Shown here: one piece after another, positions 16,662-25,839 of the stretch
Layout: every line of letters begins with the position of its first letter
Numbering within the stretch: the first letter of the stretch is position 1
Assembly: GCF_001667115.1 (NCBI RefSeq)
Contig: NZ_LZIJ01000100.1
Coordinates: 1-64,000, forward strand
DNA length: 64,000 nt
DNA from: Mycobacterium sp. 852002-51163_SCH5372311
GTDB taxonomy: Bacteria > Actinomycetota > Actinomycetes > Mycobacteriales > Mycobacteriaceae
Direction of reading: 5' to 3'
Notes under the pieces: model-generated
Told to the model about the DNA's origin: nothing
The model's database searches: none
The model's input: the letters and a program-made list of their open reading frames with translations, nothing else
Position numbers and translations under genes: made by a program

Positions 16662-17608
16662 AGCCGGACATCCCTGGCGGCCATCTGAACCGGCGCGAGA
16701 TCAGCAAGGTGACCGCGCTGACAAATCCCCTGTCGGGGCACGGCGCCGCGGTGGCGGCCTCGCAACTGGCGATCGCCCGCCTTCAGCACCGGGGTGTGGA
16801 AGTCATCGAGATCGTCGGCGAAAATGCCGAAGATGCGCGGTATCTCGTCGCCGCGGCGGTCGAAAAGGGAACCGACGCTGTGGTCGTCACCGGCGGCGAC
16901 GGCGTCATCTCCAACGCGCTGCAAGTGCTGGCCGGCACAGATGTGCCGCTGGGAATCATCCCCGCGGGCACCGGTAACGACCACGCCCGCGAATTCGGCA
17001 TTCCCACAAAGGATCTCGAGGCCGCCGCGGACGTCGTCGTCGACGGCTGGACGAAAACCGTTGACCTAGGCCGGGTTCGGTCCGACCATAACCGCAAAAA
17101 GTGCGACAAATGGTTCGGCACCGTGGCGGCCACCGGGTTCGATTCCCTGGTCACCGACCGAGCCAACCGGATGACCTGGCCACATGGGCGACTGCGCTAC
17201 TACGTCGCGATGTTCGCCGAGCTGTCGCAGCTGCGACTGCTGCCGTTCCGGTTGGTGCTCGACGGAGCACAGGAGATCGAGGCCGATCTCACGCTGACCG
17301 CCTTCGGCAACACTCGAAGCTATGGCGGGGGGATGCTGATCTGCCCCAACGCCGACCCCTCCGACGGCCTGCTCGACATCACCATGGTGGCGTCCGCGTC
17401 GCGGACGAAGCTGGTCCGCTTCTTTCCCACCGCGATCAAAGGCACCCATGTCGAGCTGGACGAGGTGACGACCGCTCGGGCCAAGACCGTCGAGGTCGAA
17501 TGCCCCGGGATCAACGTGTACGCCGACGGTGACTTTGTCTGCCCGTTACCCGCGGAGATCTCCGCGGTGCCGGCTGCACTGCACATTCTGCGTCCGCATC
17601 GCGGCTAG
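16658..17608 (+). CDS. Diacylglycerol kinase-like lipid kinase
   Basis: A 316-residue member of the DAGK/sphingosine kinase family, equivalent to Rv2252, which phosphorylates diacylglycerol and is linked to phosphatidylinositol mannoside synthesis. It has the phosphate-binding start LTNPLSGHGAA, the nucleotide motif VVTGGDGVISNAL and the IIPAGTGNDHARE signature, then a C-terminal beta-sandwich with GDFVCPLP. The GTG overlaps the oxidase stop (GTGA), so both are one operon acting on glycerolipids together with divergent glpD1. Confidence 0.88.
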   Translation: MKPDIPGGHLNRREISKVTALTNPLSGHGAAVAASQLAIARLQHRGVEVIEIVGENAEDARYLVAAAVEKGTDAVVVTGGDGVISNALQVLAGTDVPLGIIPAGTGNDHAREFGIPTKDLEAAADVVVDGWTKTVDLGRVRSDHNRKKCDKWFGTVAATGFDSLVTDRANRMTWPHGRLRYYVAMFAELSQLRLLPFRLVLDGAQEIEADLTLTAFGNTRSYGGGMLICPNADPSDGLLDITMVASASRTKLVRFFPTAIKGTHVELDEVTTARAKTVEVECPGINVYADGDFVCPLPAEISAVPAALHILRPHRG

Positions 17609-17644
17609 CGGGTGACCACCGCCGCAGGCCCCATCAGCCTCAGC

Positions 17645-17761
17645 ATTCCCACCAGTCACTGGAAGCGCGGGTATGTCCGCGCACGATTTTGCTAGCGCGG
17701 GCGATAGCGATTTCCGGAAGCGAAGGTGCCGCTACTTAGGTGCTGAAGTGACCTGTGTGAC
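17645..17761. repeat. About 120-bp intergenic element, copy A
   Basis: This 117-bp stretch aligns end to end with 62601-62720. Shared blocks in the same order are ATTCCCACCAGTCAC, TGCTA-CGC-GGCG-TA, TTTCCGGAA, GGTGCC, GGTGCTG-AGTGAC and TGTGAC. GTCAC at 17655-17659 can pair with GTGAC at 17748-17752 or 17757-17761, and GCTAGCGC with GCGATAGC inside, so it can fold as one long hairpin. It lies between convergent genes. Origin unknown; a structured RNA or a small non-autonomous mobile element are both possible. Confidence 0.7.
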
Positions 17762-17770
17762 TAGGACCCT

Positions 17771-18283
17771 TTAGCCGACTCCGCGGCTCAGCCACGTCAC
17801 CTCGCCGGCGTCGCCGCCGTCGCGATAGACCTCCAGCGCCTCGTCCCACGCCGTTCCCAACACGGAGTCGAGCTCGGCGGCAAGTGTGTCGGCACCCTGC
17901 GCCATCAGCGCCCGCAGCCGCATCTCCCCGACCATGATGTCGCCGTTGGCGCTCATCGACCCGCTCCACAGACCAAGCTGCGGAGTGTGGCTGAAGCGCT
18001 GGCCGTCGACCCCCGGACTCGGGTCCTCGGTGACCTCGAACCGCAGCACCGACCAGGAGCGCAGCGCGTCGGCCAGCCGGGCGCCGGTGCCCACCGGCCC
18101 CACCCAGTTGGTGACCGCCCGCAGCTGTCCCGGCATGGCCGGCTGCGGCGTCCACACCAGGTTCGCCTTGGACTGCAGAGTCGACGACAACGCCCACTCG
18201 ACATGCGGGCAAACCGCCGCGGGCGAGGCGTGTACATACACCACGCCAGTCGTCAGATCGGCGAATTGATTCGACGCACGCAT
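17771..18283 (-). CDS. DUF3145 family protein
   Basis: A 170-residue cytosolic protein of a family found throughout actinobacteria and often near fatty acid synthesis genes; its role is unknown. The sequence matches the conserved family pattern, with TTGVVYVHASPAAVCPHVEW near the start and RFSHTPQLGLWSG in the middle. AAGGAG precedes the ATG at 18283, so the further open frame up to 18355 is not used. It corresponds to Rv2256c by position and is followed (upstream on the chromosome) by repeat element A. Confidence 0.85.
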   Translation of the reverse strand: MRASNQFADLTTGVVYVHASPAAVCPHVEWALSSTLQSKANLVWTPQPAMPGQLRAVTNWVGPVGTGARLADALRSWSVLRFEVTEDPSPGVDGQRFSHTPQLGLWSGSMSANGDIMVGEMRLRALMAQGADTLAAELDSVLGTAWDEALEVYRDGGDAGEVTWLSRGVG

Positions 18284-18423
18284 CTGCTGCTCCTTCGGTT
18301 CCACGAGGGACGTCTTCCCCAACGACCTGGTGAACCCGACAAGCAGGATGCTCAAGATGTATTTGTGTCGTGCGTGTCTATTGTGCCTTGTGATACCCGT
18401 GTTGCGCTAGTGTTCAGTTCCTA

Positions 18424-19242
18424 TCAGATGTATTGCGATAGGACCGCATCTGAAATCGCCGGCCAGATGTCCAGCGCCCATTCACCGAAATCGCGGTCGG
18501 TCAGCACCACCAGCGCCAGATCAGCCACGGGATCTGCCCAGATGAAGCCCCCTGCCTGGCCGAAATGGCCGTACGTGCGCGCCGAATTGCGCGAGCCGGT
18601 CCAATGCGGCGACTTCGCATCCCTGATCTCGAAGCCCAGCCCCCAGTCGTTGGGTCGTTGCGCGCCGTAGCCGGGCAAGACGCCGTTCAGCCCGGGAAAC
18701 TGCACGCTGGTGGCCTCGGCGTGCATCTGGGCCGAAACCGTCGACGGCCGCAGCAGGTCACCGGCGAACACCGCCAGGTCACCCACCGTCGAGGTTGCCC
18801 CGAACCCCGCGGCCTCAGCGCCGCCGTCCAACCGGGTGGCCTTCATCGCGAGCGGCTCGCACACCGCCTCGGCCAGGTAACGCCCGAACTCGATTCCCGA
18901 CTCTTGCTGCACCGTCTCGGCCAGCACCGTGAAGCCGGTGTTCGAATACACCCGTCGGGTACCGGGCCTGGCCAGCACCTGATCAGAAGTCATCGCCAGG
19001 CCCGAGGCGTGCGCCAGCAAATGCCGGACGGTGGAGCCCGGCGGACCGGCCGGGGTGTCCAGCTCTACGACACCCTCTTCGACGGCGACCTGCGCCGCGC
19101 GGGCCACCAGCGGTTTGGTTACCGACGCCAACGCGAAAACTCGCTCGGTGTCGCCATGTGTGGCCAGCACGCCTGTGGGTGCTATCACCGCGGCGGCAGC
19201 CGCCGGCACCGGCCACTCATCGAGCACCTCGAGGGCGGCCAT
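18424..19242 (-). CDS. Serine hydrolase of the class C beta-lactamase / PBP family
   Basis: A 272-residue protein with the serine-nucleophile motif SVTK (SxxK) near residue 38, YSN (YxN) further on, and a C-terminal HFGQAGG in the place of the KTG box. It has no visible signal peptide, so it probably acts in the cytosol as an esterase or peptidase rather than as a resistance enzyme. The ATG at 19242 overlaps the methyltransferase stop (TGATG), so they are coupled. It corresponds to Rv2257c by position. Confidence 0.82.
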   Translation of the reverse strand: MAALEVLDEWPVPAAAAAVIAPTGVLATHGDTERVFALASVTKPLVARAAQVAVEEGVVELDTPAGPPGSTVRHLLAHASGLAMTSDQVLARPGTRRVYSNTGFTVLAETVQQESGIEFGRYLAEAVCEPLAMKATRLDGGAEAAGFGATSTVGDLAVFAGDLLRPSTVSAQMHAEATSVQFPGLNGVLPGYGAQRPNDWGLGFEIRDAKSPHWTGSRNSARTYGHFGQAGGFIWADPVADLALVVLTDRDFGEWALDIWPAISDAVLSQYI

Positions 19243-20294
19243 CACTTCCGGGCGATGTAGTAATAATTGATCGGATCGGACTCGATCTCGGCCACTTCGA
19301 CCTCGTCGAACCCGGCGTCGGCAAGCATTGATACCGCCAGCTGACGTCCCCACACCGCGCCCAGGCCCGCGCCGTCCATGGCCAGCGAGACCGTCATGCA
19401 GTGCATCATCGAGGTGGCGTACAGGTAGGTGCTCATCGGCACACCGACGTTTTCCTCGAGCCGGCTGGACGCTTTGACGTCCGCCATCAGTAGGACACCG
19501 CCAGGTCGCAGGGCACGATAGATGTTTTGCAGCACGCGCGCCGGCTGCGCTTGATCGTGGATGGCGTCGAACACCGTGATCACGTCATAAGTGGCGACCT
19601 TGTCCAACTCGGCAAGATTGTGGCTCTCGAAGCTCGCGTTCGTCAGACCCAGCTCGGCGGCTTCCGAGCGGCCGGCGGCGATCGCCTCTTCGGAGAAGTC
19701 GATGCCGGTGAATCGGCTCGTCGGGAACGCTCGGGCCATCAGGTTGATCGCATGACCGCTGCCGCATCCGAAATCGGCCACGTCAGCCCCGGCCCGCAAC
19801 CGCTCGACCAAGCCGTCGACCAACGGCAGCACCACGTCGATCAGCGCCGCGTCGAAGACCACGCCGCTCATCTCGGCCATCAGCGCGTGAAAGCGGGGAA
19901 ATTCGCTGTAGGGCAGACCGCCGCCCGCCCGCACGCAGCCGATGATCTTCTGTTCGACTTCGCTGAGCAACGGAATGAACGAGGCCACAACGGCAAGGTT
20001 GTTGGGCCCGGCAGCCCGGGTCAGCGCGCCGGCGCGGTGCGCGGGCAACGAATAGGTCGCGGTCTGCGCGTCGTAGTCGACGACGTGCCCGGTGGTCATG
20101 CCGCCCAGCCACTCCCGGACATAGCGCTCGTTGAGGCCCGCGGCGTCAGCGATTTCGGCGCTGGTGGACGGCGGCAGCCCGGCCATGGTGTCCAGCAGAC
20201 CGGTCTGATGCCCGATGCTGAGCAGAATCGCCAGACTGGCGCTGTCCAGGGCCGCGGTCATCCGCTCGGTGAACTCCTCAACCGTCTCGGTCAT
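19242..20294 (-). CDS. SAM-dependent methyltransferase (Rv2258c-like)
   Basis: A 350-residue methyltransferase with an N-terminal winged-helix dimerisation domain ([20 protein letters not shown]) and a C-terminal class I Rossmann domain ([20 protein letters not shown] as motif [12 protein letters not shown] as motif II). M. tuberculosis Rv2258c is a structurally studied homologue with an unknown small-molecule substrate. The ATG at 20294 is preferred over a GTG two codons upstream. It is the first gene of a two-gene unit with the serine hydrolase. Confidence 0.85.
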   Translation of the reverse strand: MTETVEEFTERMTAALDSASLAILLSIGHQTGLLDTMAGLPPSTSAEIADAAGLNERYVREWLGGMTTGHVVDYDAQTATYSLPAHRAGALTRAAGPNNLAVVASFIPLLSEVEQKIIGCVRAGGGLPYSEFPRFHALMAEMSGVVFDAALIDVVLPLVDGLVERLRAGADVADFGCGSGHAINLMARAFPTSRFTGIDFSEEAIAAGRSEAAELGLTNASFESHNLAELDKVATYDVITVFDAIHDQAQPARVLQNIYRALRPGGVLLMADVKASSRLEENVGVPMSTYLYATSMMHCMTVSLAMDGAGLGAVWGRQLAVSMLADAGFDEVEVAEIESDPINYYYIARK

Positions 20295-20315
20295 GCTCAC
20301 GGACGCTACACCCGT

Positions 20316-20357
20316 CTCGTGACGCGCCGAGCCTGCCTCGTGACGCGCCGAGCCTGC
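20316..20357. repeat. Two tandem 21-bp repeats
   Basis: The 21-bp unit CTCGTGACGCGCCGAGCCTG+C occurs twice without a gap (20316-20336, 20337-20357), in the 215-bp space between divergent methyltransferase and mscR. It may vary in copy number between strains and lies within the methyltransferase promoter region. Confidence 0.7.
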
Positions 20358-20509
20358 CGCCAGGGCGCCGGGATTCGCGTAATCGCGTGCCTCAGCGCAG
20401 GATCGGCGCCACCACCGCAGGCTCGACGCACGGCCCGATGGTGGCGACCCGCTTCGCCCGGCTCCGCCGCGCTCGCGATCACCACGGGCCGCAAAGTAGT
20501 TTGGTGCCC

Positions 20510-21607
20510 ATGAGTCAGACCGTGCGAGGTGTCATTTCACGCAACAAGGACGAACCCGTCGAATTGGTCGACATCGTGGTCCCTGATCCGGGGCCCGGCG
20601 AAGCCGTGGTCGACGTCATCGCCTGCGGGGTCTGCCACACCGACCTGACATACCGCGACGGCGGCATCAACGACGAATACCCGTTCCTGCTCGGGCACGA
20701 GGCCGCCGGAACCGTGGAAGCGGTCGGCCCCGGAGTAACCGCCGTCGAACCGGGCGACTTCGTGATCCTCAACTGGCGCGCGGTCTGCGGACAGTGCCGC
20801 GCCTGTAAGCGTGGCCGGCCTCGCCTCTGCTTCAACACCTTCAACGCCGAGCAGAAGATGACGCTGACCGACGGCACCGAGCTCACCCCGGCGCTGGGCA
20901 TCGGGGCATTCGCCGACAAGACGCTCGTTCATTCCGGCCAGTGCACCAAAGTCGACCCGCAGGCCGATCCCGCCGTCGCCGGTCTGTTGGGCTGCGGGGT
21001 GATGGCCGGCATCGGTGCAGCGATCAACACCGGCGGTGTCACCCGCGACGACACGGTCGCCGTCATCGGTTGCGGCGGGGTGGGCGATGCCGCTATCGCC
21101 GGTGCCGCGCTGGTCGGAGCCAAACGAATCATCGCCGTCGACAACGACAACACGAAACTGGACTGGGCCCGCAAATTCGGGGCCACCCACACCGTCAATC
21201 CCCGCGAGCTTGCCGACGGCAAAGACCTAGTGGAAACCATCCAGGACCTCACCGACGGCTTCGGCGCCGACGTGGTCATCGATGCCGTCGGGCGCCCCGA
21301 AACCTGGAAACAGGCCTTCTACGCGCGAGATCTCGCCGGAACCGTGGTGCTGGTCGGGGTGCCCACTCCCGATATGCGCCTGGACATGCCGCTGGTGGAC
21401 TTCTTCTCTCACGGCGGCGCACTGAAGTCGTCGTGGTACGGCGACTGCCTACCCGAACGCGACTTCCCCACCCTCATCGACCTCTACCTGCAGGGCCGAC
21501 TCCCGCTGGACAAGTTCGTCTCCGAACGCATCGGACTCGACGACGTCGAGGAAGCATTCCACAAAATGCACGACGGTAAGGTGCTGCGATCGGTGGTGAT
21601 CCTCTAA
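20510..21607 (+). CDS. mscR: Mycothiol-dependent S-nitrosomycothiol reductase / formaldehyde dehydrogenase
   Basis: A 365-residue zinc alcohol dehydrogenase of class III, equivalent to Rv2259. It oxidises S-hydroxymethyl-mycothiol (formaldehyde detoxification) and reduces S-nitrosomycothiol. Catalytic zinc ligands are in CGVCHTDL and GHEAAG; the structural zinc lobe is the Cys cluster [15 protein letters not shown]; the NAD motif is [12 protein letters not shown] with the acidic AVDND. The stop overlaps the next start (TAATG), so it is coupled to the metallo-hydrolase, giving a likely two-step detoxification operon. Confidence 0.9.
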   Translation: MSQTVRGVISRNKDEPVELVDIVVPDPGPGEAVVDVIACGVCHTDLTYRDGGINDEYPFLLGHEAAGTVEAVGPGVTAVEPGDFVILNWRAVCGQCRACKRGRPRLCFNTFNAEQKMTLTDGTELTPALGIGAFADKTLVHSGQCTKVDPQADPAVAGLLGCGVMAGIGAAINTGGVTRDDTVAVIGCGGVGDAAIAGAALVGAKRIIAVDNDNTKLDWARKFGATHTVNPRELADGKDLVETIQDLTDGFGADVVIDAVGRPETWKQAFYARDLAGTVVLVGVPTPDMRLDMPLVDFFSHGGALKSSWYGDCLPERDFPTLIDLYLQGRLPLDKFVSERIGLDDVEEAFHKMHDGKVLRSVVIL

Positions 21608-22230
21608 TGGTTGCAATCGAAAAGGTCGTCACGCACGGCACATTCGAACTCGACGGTGGCAGTTGGGAAGTCGACAACAACATCTGGCTGGTCGGCGACA
21701 ACTCCAATGTCGTGGTCTTCGACGCCGCCCACACCGCGGAGCCGATCATCGAGGCCGTCAACGGCCGCCATGTGGTCGCGGTGGTGTGCACCCACGGGCA
21801 CAACGATCACGTCACGGTGGCTCCCGAGCTGGGCAAGACGCTCGACGCACCGGTGCTGCTACACCCCGCCGACGATGTGTTGTGGCGAATGACCCACCCG
21901 GACAAGGACTTTCGTTCTATCTCCGACGGGCACACACTGAGCGTCGCGGGCATGCAATTGCAGGCGATGCATACTCCGGGCCACTCTCCCGGATCGGTGT
22001 GCTGGTATGCCTTCGACCTGGGTGTGCTTTTCAGCGGCGACACGCTGTTCTCCGGTGGCCCGGGCGCGACGGGGCGTTCGTACTCGGACTTCCCGACGAT
22101 TCTGCAGTCGATATCCGAGCGCCTCGGAAAGTTGCCCGGCGACACCGTCGTGCACACCGGACACGGCGACGACACCACCATCGGCGACGAGATCGTCCAT
22201 TACGAGGAGTGGGTCGCCCGCGGACATTAG
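21607..22230 (+). CDS. Metallo-beta-lactamase-fold hydrolase (glyoxalase II-like)
   Basis: A 207-residue protein with the MBL metal motif THGHNDH (HxHxDH), a second His in HTPGHSPGS, the bridging Asp in FSGDTLF, and the last His in VHTGHGDDT. This set is typical of thiolester hydrolases of the glyoxalase II type. Coupled to mscR, it probably hydrolyses the S-formyl-mycothiol made by MscR, regenerating mycothiol; that step is inference from context. Equivalent to Rv2260. Confidence 0.87.
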   Translation: MVAIEKVVTHGTFELDGGSWEVDNNIWLVGDNSNVVVFDAAHTAEPIIEAVNGRHVVAVVCTHGHNDHVTVAPELGKTLDAPVLLHPADDVLWRMTHPDKDFRSISDGHTLSVAGMQLQAMHTPGHSPGSVCWYAFDLGVLFSGDTLFSGGPGATGRSYSDFPTILQSISERLGKLPGDTVVHTGHGDDTTIGDEIVHYEEWVARGH

Positions 22231-22310
22231 TCACCGCGCGTCGGCAACCAGCCCCGCGAGGGTGCGCAAAATGCCGGCTGTTATCGGCGTGTCGTCGTAC
22301 AAACACGCAC

Positions 22311-22364
22311 GCTCGCGGTCAGAGCTCGCGGTCAGAGCTTCGCGGTCAGAGCTGCGCGGTCAGA
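22311..22364. repeat. Four tandem 13-14-bp repeats
   Basis: GCTCGCGGTCAGA occurs at 22311 and 22324, then as GCTTCGCGGTCAGA (22337) and GCTGCGCGGTCAGA (22351). The stop codon of the minus-strand membrane protein (22360-22362) lies in the last unit, so changes in copy number would not alter the protein. It lies between convergent genes. Confidence 0.75.
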
Positions 22365-22935
22365 GCTGCGTAGCCATCACCGCCGACCTCACGGTGCGCC
22401 TGCTGCGCCCCAGCCACATCACCGAAAACGCCAGATCGGCCAGGCCCACCACGAACAATCCGACGAAAACCCACACCAGATAGCCATACGAGCTCTGATG
22501 GCCGAAAGACAGCCGCGGGCTGATGTAGCCGTTGACCTGGCCGTCGGTCGTGACGTTGTAGGTGCCCTCGGCCGGAACATGAACCAGCCAAACCCGCACG
22601 TGCGCATCGTTGTTGACAGTCGTTGTGCTACCGATGCTTTCGGTGATGACGGGCTGCGCCACACCTTCCGGCGGAATGATCGTCACACCTAGCGGGGGCA
22701 CCGGCAGACCGCCGCCGTTGGTTCCGCCGATCACCACCGTGTGCAGGCTGGCGGTCACCTCACCGGCAGGCAGGTGCACACTGCCCGAGCCCGGGATCGG
22801 CACTTCGCCGTAGGCGTCGTACTTGTCCAGAAAGAATGCGTTAAGGATCAACGTGGTGATGAATCCGGCGACCGACACCACCAGGATCACGATGGCGGCG
22901 GCTAGCGAAAACTTGGCGAGCCGTCTGCTGCTCAT
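22360..22935 (-). CDS. Two-pass membrane protein of unknown function
   Basis: A 191-residue protein with a hydrophobic N-terminal helix (about residues 9-36), an external beta-rich domain of about 110 residues, and a second helix near residues 148-172 followed by a basic tail. No cysteines or catalytic motif stand out. Its ATG overlaps the stop of the Lnt-like gene (ATGA), so it is translated with it and may assist the same envelope step. Not recognised as a named family. Confidence 0.75.
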   Translation of the reverse strand: MSSRRLAKFSLAAAIVILVVSVAGFITTLILNAFFLDKYDAYGEVPIPGSGSVHLPAGEVTASLHTVVIGGTNGGGLPVPPLGVTIIPPEGVAQPVITESIGSTTTVNNDAHVRVWLVHVPAEGTYNVTTDGQVNGYISPRLSFGHQSSYGYLVWVFVGLFVVGLADLAFSVMWLGRSRRTVRSAVMATQL

Positions 22936-24440
22936 CCAGGCAGTGTGTCATGTGCCAGGCTGCGGTGACGACCGAGTACGGCAAGGCAGAAAGCGCCACC
23001 CAGAACCGCAAACGCCGTCACCAGAACCCAGTCACCGAGCCGTTGGTACAGCGTGGCATTCGACCCCAGCGGAACGTTCACGACGACGACACCGCGGAAG
23101 TCCGACGGACACCAGGCGAGCCGCCGGCCCCGGGCGTCGAAGACCGAGCTGTCCCCGGACAGTCCCACGTGAACGGCGGGGCGGCCCACTTCGACGGCAC
23201 GCACTGCGGGCTGGCCGGCTAGCTGTGGCTGTGCCCAACTCCCCTGGAATGACGAGGTCGAACTCTGATACACCAACAGCCGGGCACCGAGCTTCGCCTC
23301 GCGCCGGGTCAGATCGGGAAAGGTGATCTCGTAACTGATCAACGGGCCGATGGCCAGCCTGCCGGCATCGAAAACCACCGGCCCCGAACCCCGTTGCCGG
23401 TCGGCGGCGGCAGCCTTGGAGTGGCGGGTGATCCAGCCGAAAAGCGTTCGCAGGGGCACATATTCGCCGAAGGGCACCAACCGGGTCTTGCGGTAGCTGC
23501 CCAACGATCCGTGTTCGCCGATCAGCACCGCCGACTTGAAGATGCCACCGCCGGGCGCCGGCGCATCGACGTTGACCAACAGATCCGCCCCCACCCGCCG
23601 CGACAGCTCCGTGAGGCGGTCCAGCACCTCCGGGTGGCTGGTGAGGTCTTGTCCGACACTGCTTTCACCCCAGACCACCAAGTCCGGCCGTTGGCCGGCC
23701 AACGCCGCGGTGAGCGCCTCGCTGGCCGCCTCACGCGCTACGGCGTCAGCAATATCGCCGGTTTGCACCAAGGCCACACGCACCGCAGCAGCGCCGGCCG
23801 GCGCCGGCCCAAGCTGGTACCAAGCCGGGCCGAGCGCCGCGCACGTCACGGCACACGCCACCATCACCAGCCAACCTGCCCGCTGCCGGTGCAGAATCGC
23901 GCCGACGATCGCGGTATTGGCCGCAACCAGAAGAAAACTCGTCAGCCACACCCCGCCCAGGGAAGCCGACGCCAGCATCACGGGCTGGTTCCACTGCGAC
24001 GCACCCAAGGGTGCCCACGGGCCGCCCAGCCACGGGAGGGATCGCACGGCTTCGGCCGCGACCCACGCGCTGGGCACCACCACCACGGCGGCAACGGTGC
24101 GGCTGATGACAAGCGACGACAGCAACCGGCGGACGACCCACCCCCACGGCAGCCACAGCGCGCCGAGCCCGAAGGCCACCAACGCGAGCGCCGGCCCGAT
24201 GCTGTTGGCCAGCCAGTATTGCGTGGTGAGCACGAATGCGCTCATACCCAGCCAGGCCCGCACGGCACCCGCCCACGGCGACGGCGCAGCACGGACCACC
24301 AACAGCAGCGGCACCAAACCGACCCACGCCAGCCACCAGCACGACGGCGCCGGAAACGCGAACGCGGGTATCGTCCCGAAGACCAGCGCCGCCGCCCAAC
24401 CGGGGAAGCGCTGCGCAAGTGCCTCCCGACGTAGGCCCAT
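22932..24440 (-). CDS. Apolipoprotein N-acyltransferase homologue with Cys-to-Ser at the nucleophile
   Basis: A 502-residue membrane protein with about seven hydrophobic N-terminal helices and a C-terminal nitrilase-fold domain, the layout of Lnt, which adds the third acyl chain to lipoproteins. The expected Glu-Lys-Cys triad appears as Glu259 (VVWGES), Lys318 ([14 protein letters not shown]) and Ser369 ([11 protein letters not shown]), with normal spacing. The thioester-forming Cys is therefore Ser (codon AGT at 23334-23336). As I recall, M. tuberculosis has this gene split (Rv2262c/Rv2261c) and uses Rv2051c as active Lnt, so this one may be intact but inactive or altered in chemistry. The ATG at 24440 is chosen as the last start before the first helix. 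Confidence 0.82.
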   Translation of the reverse strand: MGLRREALAQRFPGWAAALVFGTIPAFAFPAPSCWWLAWVGLVPLLLVVRAAPSPWAGAVRAWLGMSAFVLTTQYWLANSIGPALALVAFGLGALWLPWGWVVRRLLSSLVISRTVAAVVVVPSAWVAAEAVRSLPWLGGPWAPLGASQWNQPVMLASASLGGVWLTSFLLVAANTAIVGAILHRQRAGWLVMVACAVTCAALGPAWYQLGPAPAGAAAVRVALVQTGDIADAVAREAASEALTAALAGQRPDLVVWGESSVGQDLTSHPEVLDRLTELSRRVGADLLVNVDAPAPGGGIFKSAVLIGEHGSLGSYRKTRLVPFGEYVPLRTLFGWITRHSKAAAADRQRGSGPVVFDAGRLAIGPLISYEITFPDLTRREAKLGARLLVYQSSTSSFQGSWAQPQLAGQPAVRAVEVGRPAVHVGLSGDSSVFDARGRRLAWCPSDFRGVVVVNVPLGSNATLYQRLGDWVLVTAFAVLGGAFCLAVLGRHRSLAHDTLPG

Positions 24441-24525
24441 GCCGACCAGAATGCCGCTCCGGTTCGCGAACGGCGACGGAAAGAGCAGACTGGGACGCGA
24501 CCCACCGGAAAGGAGAGTGATACGC

Positions 24526-25482
24526 ATGGCCAACGATCTCGTCGCCACGGTGCCCGATCTGACCGGAAAGCTGGCAGTCATCACCGGAGCCAACAGCGGT
24601 CTGGGGTTCGGCCTGGCCCGACGGCTGTCCGCGGCCGGAGCCGACGTGGTCATGGCGATCCGCAATCGCGCCAAGGGTGAGGAGGCGATCGAGAAAATCC
24701 ACGCGACGGTTCCGGACGCGAAGCTGACCATCAAGGCGCTCGACCTGTCGTCGCTGGCATCGGTGGCCGCATTGGGCGAACAGCTCAATTCCGAGGGTCG
24801 CCCGATCGACATCCTGATCAACAACGCCGGCGTCATGACGCCGCCGGACCGCGACACGACCGCGGACGGATTCGAATTGCAGTTCGGCAGTAACCATCTC
24901 GGCCACTTCGCACTGACCGGACACGTGCTGCCACTGTTACGCGCGGCCGAGGGCGCGCGGGTTGTCTCGCTGAGCAGTCTCGCGGCGCGGCAAAGCGGCA
25001 AGATCCACTTCGACGACCTGCAGTTCGAGAAGTCCTACGCCGCGATGGCCGCTTATGGCCAGTCGAAGCTGGCGGTGTTGATGTTCGCCATCGAGCTGGA
25101 CAAGCGCAGTCGTGCGGCTGGCTGGGGCATCGTCTCCAGCGCGGCACACCCCGGCTTGACCAAGACCAACCTGCAGATCAGCGGACCTTCGCACGGCAGA
25201 GACAAGCCCGCGCTGATGGAGCGTTTGTACAAGACGTCGTGGAAGTTCACGCCTTTCCTCTGGCAGGAGATCGAGGAGGGAATCCTGCCCGCGCTGTATG
25301 CGGCCGCGACTCCGCATGCCGAGGGCGGCGCGTTCTACGGCCCCCGTGGCGTCTACGAGCTCGCGGGTGGCGGGGTGAAACTGGCCCACGTTCCCAAACG
25401 CGCCCGCAACGAGGACGACTGCCGACGACTGTGGGATATCTCCGAGGAGCTCACCGGCGTCAGCTACCCCAAGCCCGACTGA
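24526..25482 (+). CDS. Short-chain dehydrogenase/reductase
   Basis: A 318-residue NAD(P)-dependent SDR, equivalent to Rv2263 by position. It has the cofactor motif [12 protein letters not shown], the NNAG structural motif (ILINNAGVM), the catalytic Ser in VVSLSSLA, and the YxxxK pair in [10 protein letters not shown]. The longer C-terminal part places it with retinol-dehydrogenase/WWOX-like SDRs. GGAAAGGAG precedes the ATG, and the very long open frame upstream is antisense to lnt and not real. Substrate unknown. Confidence 0.85.
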   Translation: MANDLVATVPDLTGKLAVITGANSGLGFGLARRLSAAGADVVMAIRNRAKGEEAIEKIHATVPDAKLTIKALDLSSLASVAALGEQLNSEGRPIDILINNAGVMTPPDRDTTADGFELQFGSNHLGHFALTGHVLPLLRAAEGARVVSLSSLAARQSGKIHFDDLQFEKSYAAMAAYGQSKLAVLMFAIELDKRSRAAGWGIVSSAAHPGLTKTNLQISGPSHGRDKPALMERLYKTSWKFTPFLWQEIEEGILPALYAAATPHAEGGAFYGPRGVYELAGGGVKLAHVPKRARNEDDCRRLWDISEELTGVSYPKPD

Positions 25483-25839
25483 CGTTTTCGCGGGCTTCAC
25501 CCAAATAGGTTGGGGCGCACAACGATCCCTTCGAAGATAAGGGTCGGGTTCCAATCAGACGGCGACGCAGAGGGTTTCGGCGAGCAGTGGGCGGCGCACC
25601 CGCCGTCCGCTCGCTCTGCGGCCAAGGGCCGGGCTTCACGACGATGTCAACGACCCCCCACAGGAATGAATTCATGTAGCTCACCGCCGCCACTGCGCGC
25701 TGGCTGGCGAGCGGGCCGCATTCCGCGCGCGTTAATTGTGCTGGGTATACGGGAATACTCAGCGTTTCGATACCGCGCTACAGCGGGTAACCCTGACCGA
25801 AGGGTGGTCGCCAACCATAACTCCAAAAGGGGGCAACGC
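25483..25839 (+). promoter_or_regulatory. Promoter region of the acidic protein with a SigF-like promoter
   Basis: This 357-bp gap has no convincing gene. Near its right end, GTTT (25764-25767) and GGGTAA (25785-25790) are 17 bases apart, close to the GTTT-N(15-17)-GGGTAT pattern of mycobacterial SigF promoters; a second GGGTAT lies at 25743-25748. Transcription from the first would begin about 40 bases before the ATG at 25840, which has AAAAGGGGG as ribosome binding site. The left part holds nothing I recognise. Confidence 0.45.

Noticed and set aside
19527..20513. 328-codon plus frame opposite the methyltransferase
   Set aside because: Antisense of a well-supported methyltransferase; its C-terminal [13 protein letters not shown] repeat is only the translation of the 21-bp tandem DNA repeat.
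22311..22364. CRISPR-like short repeats
   Set aside because: Units are 13-14 bp and directly adjacent with no spacers, so this is a simple tandem repeat; no cas genes occur in the window.
23394..24434. Long plus-strand frames across the Lnt-like gene (also 23536-25482)
   Set aside because: Arg/Pro-rich antisense translations. Only the part from 24526 on is a real SDR gene with its own ribosome binding site.
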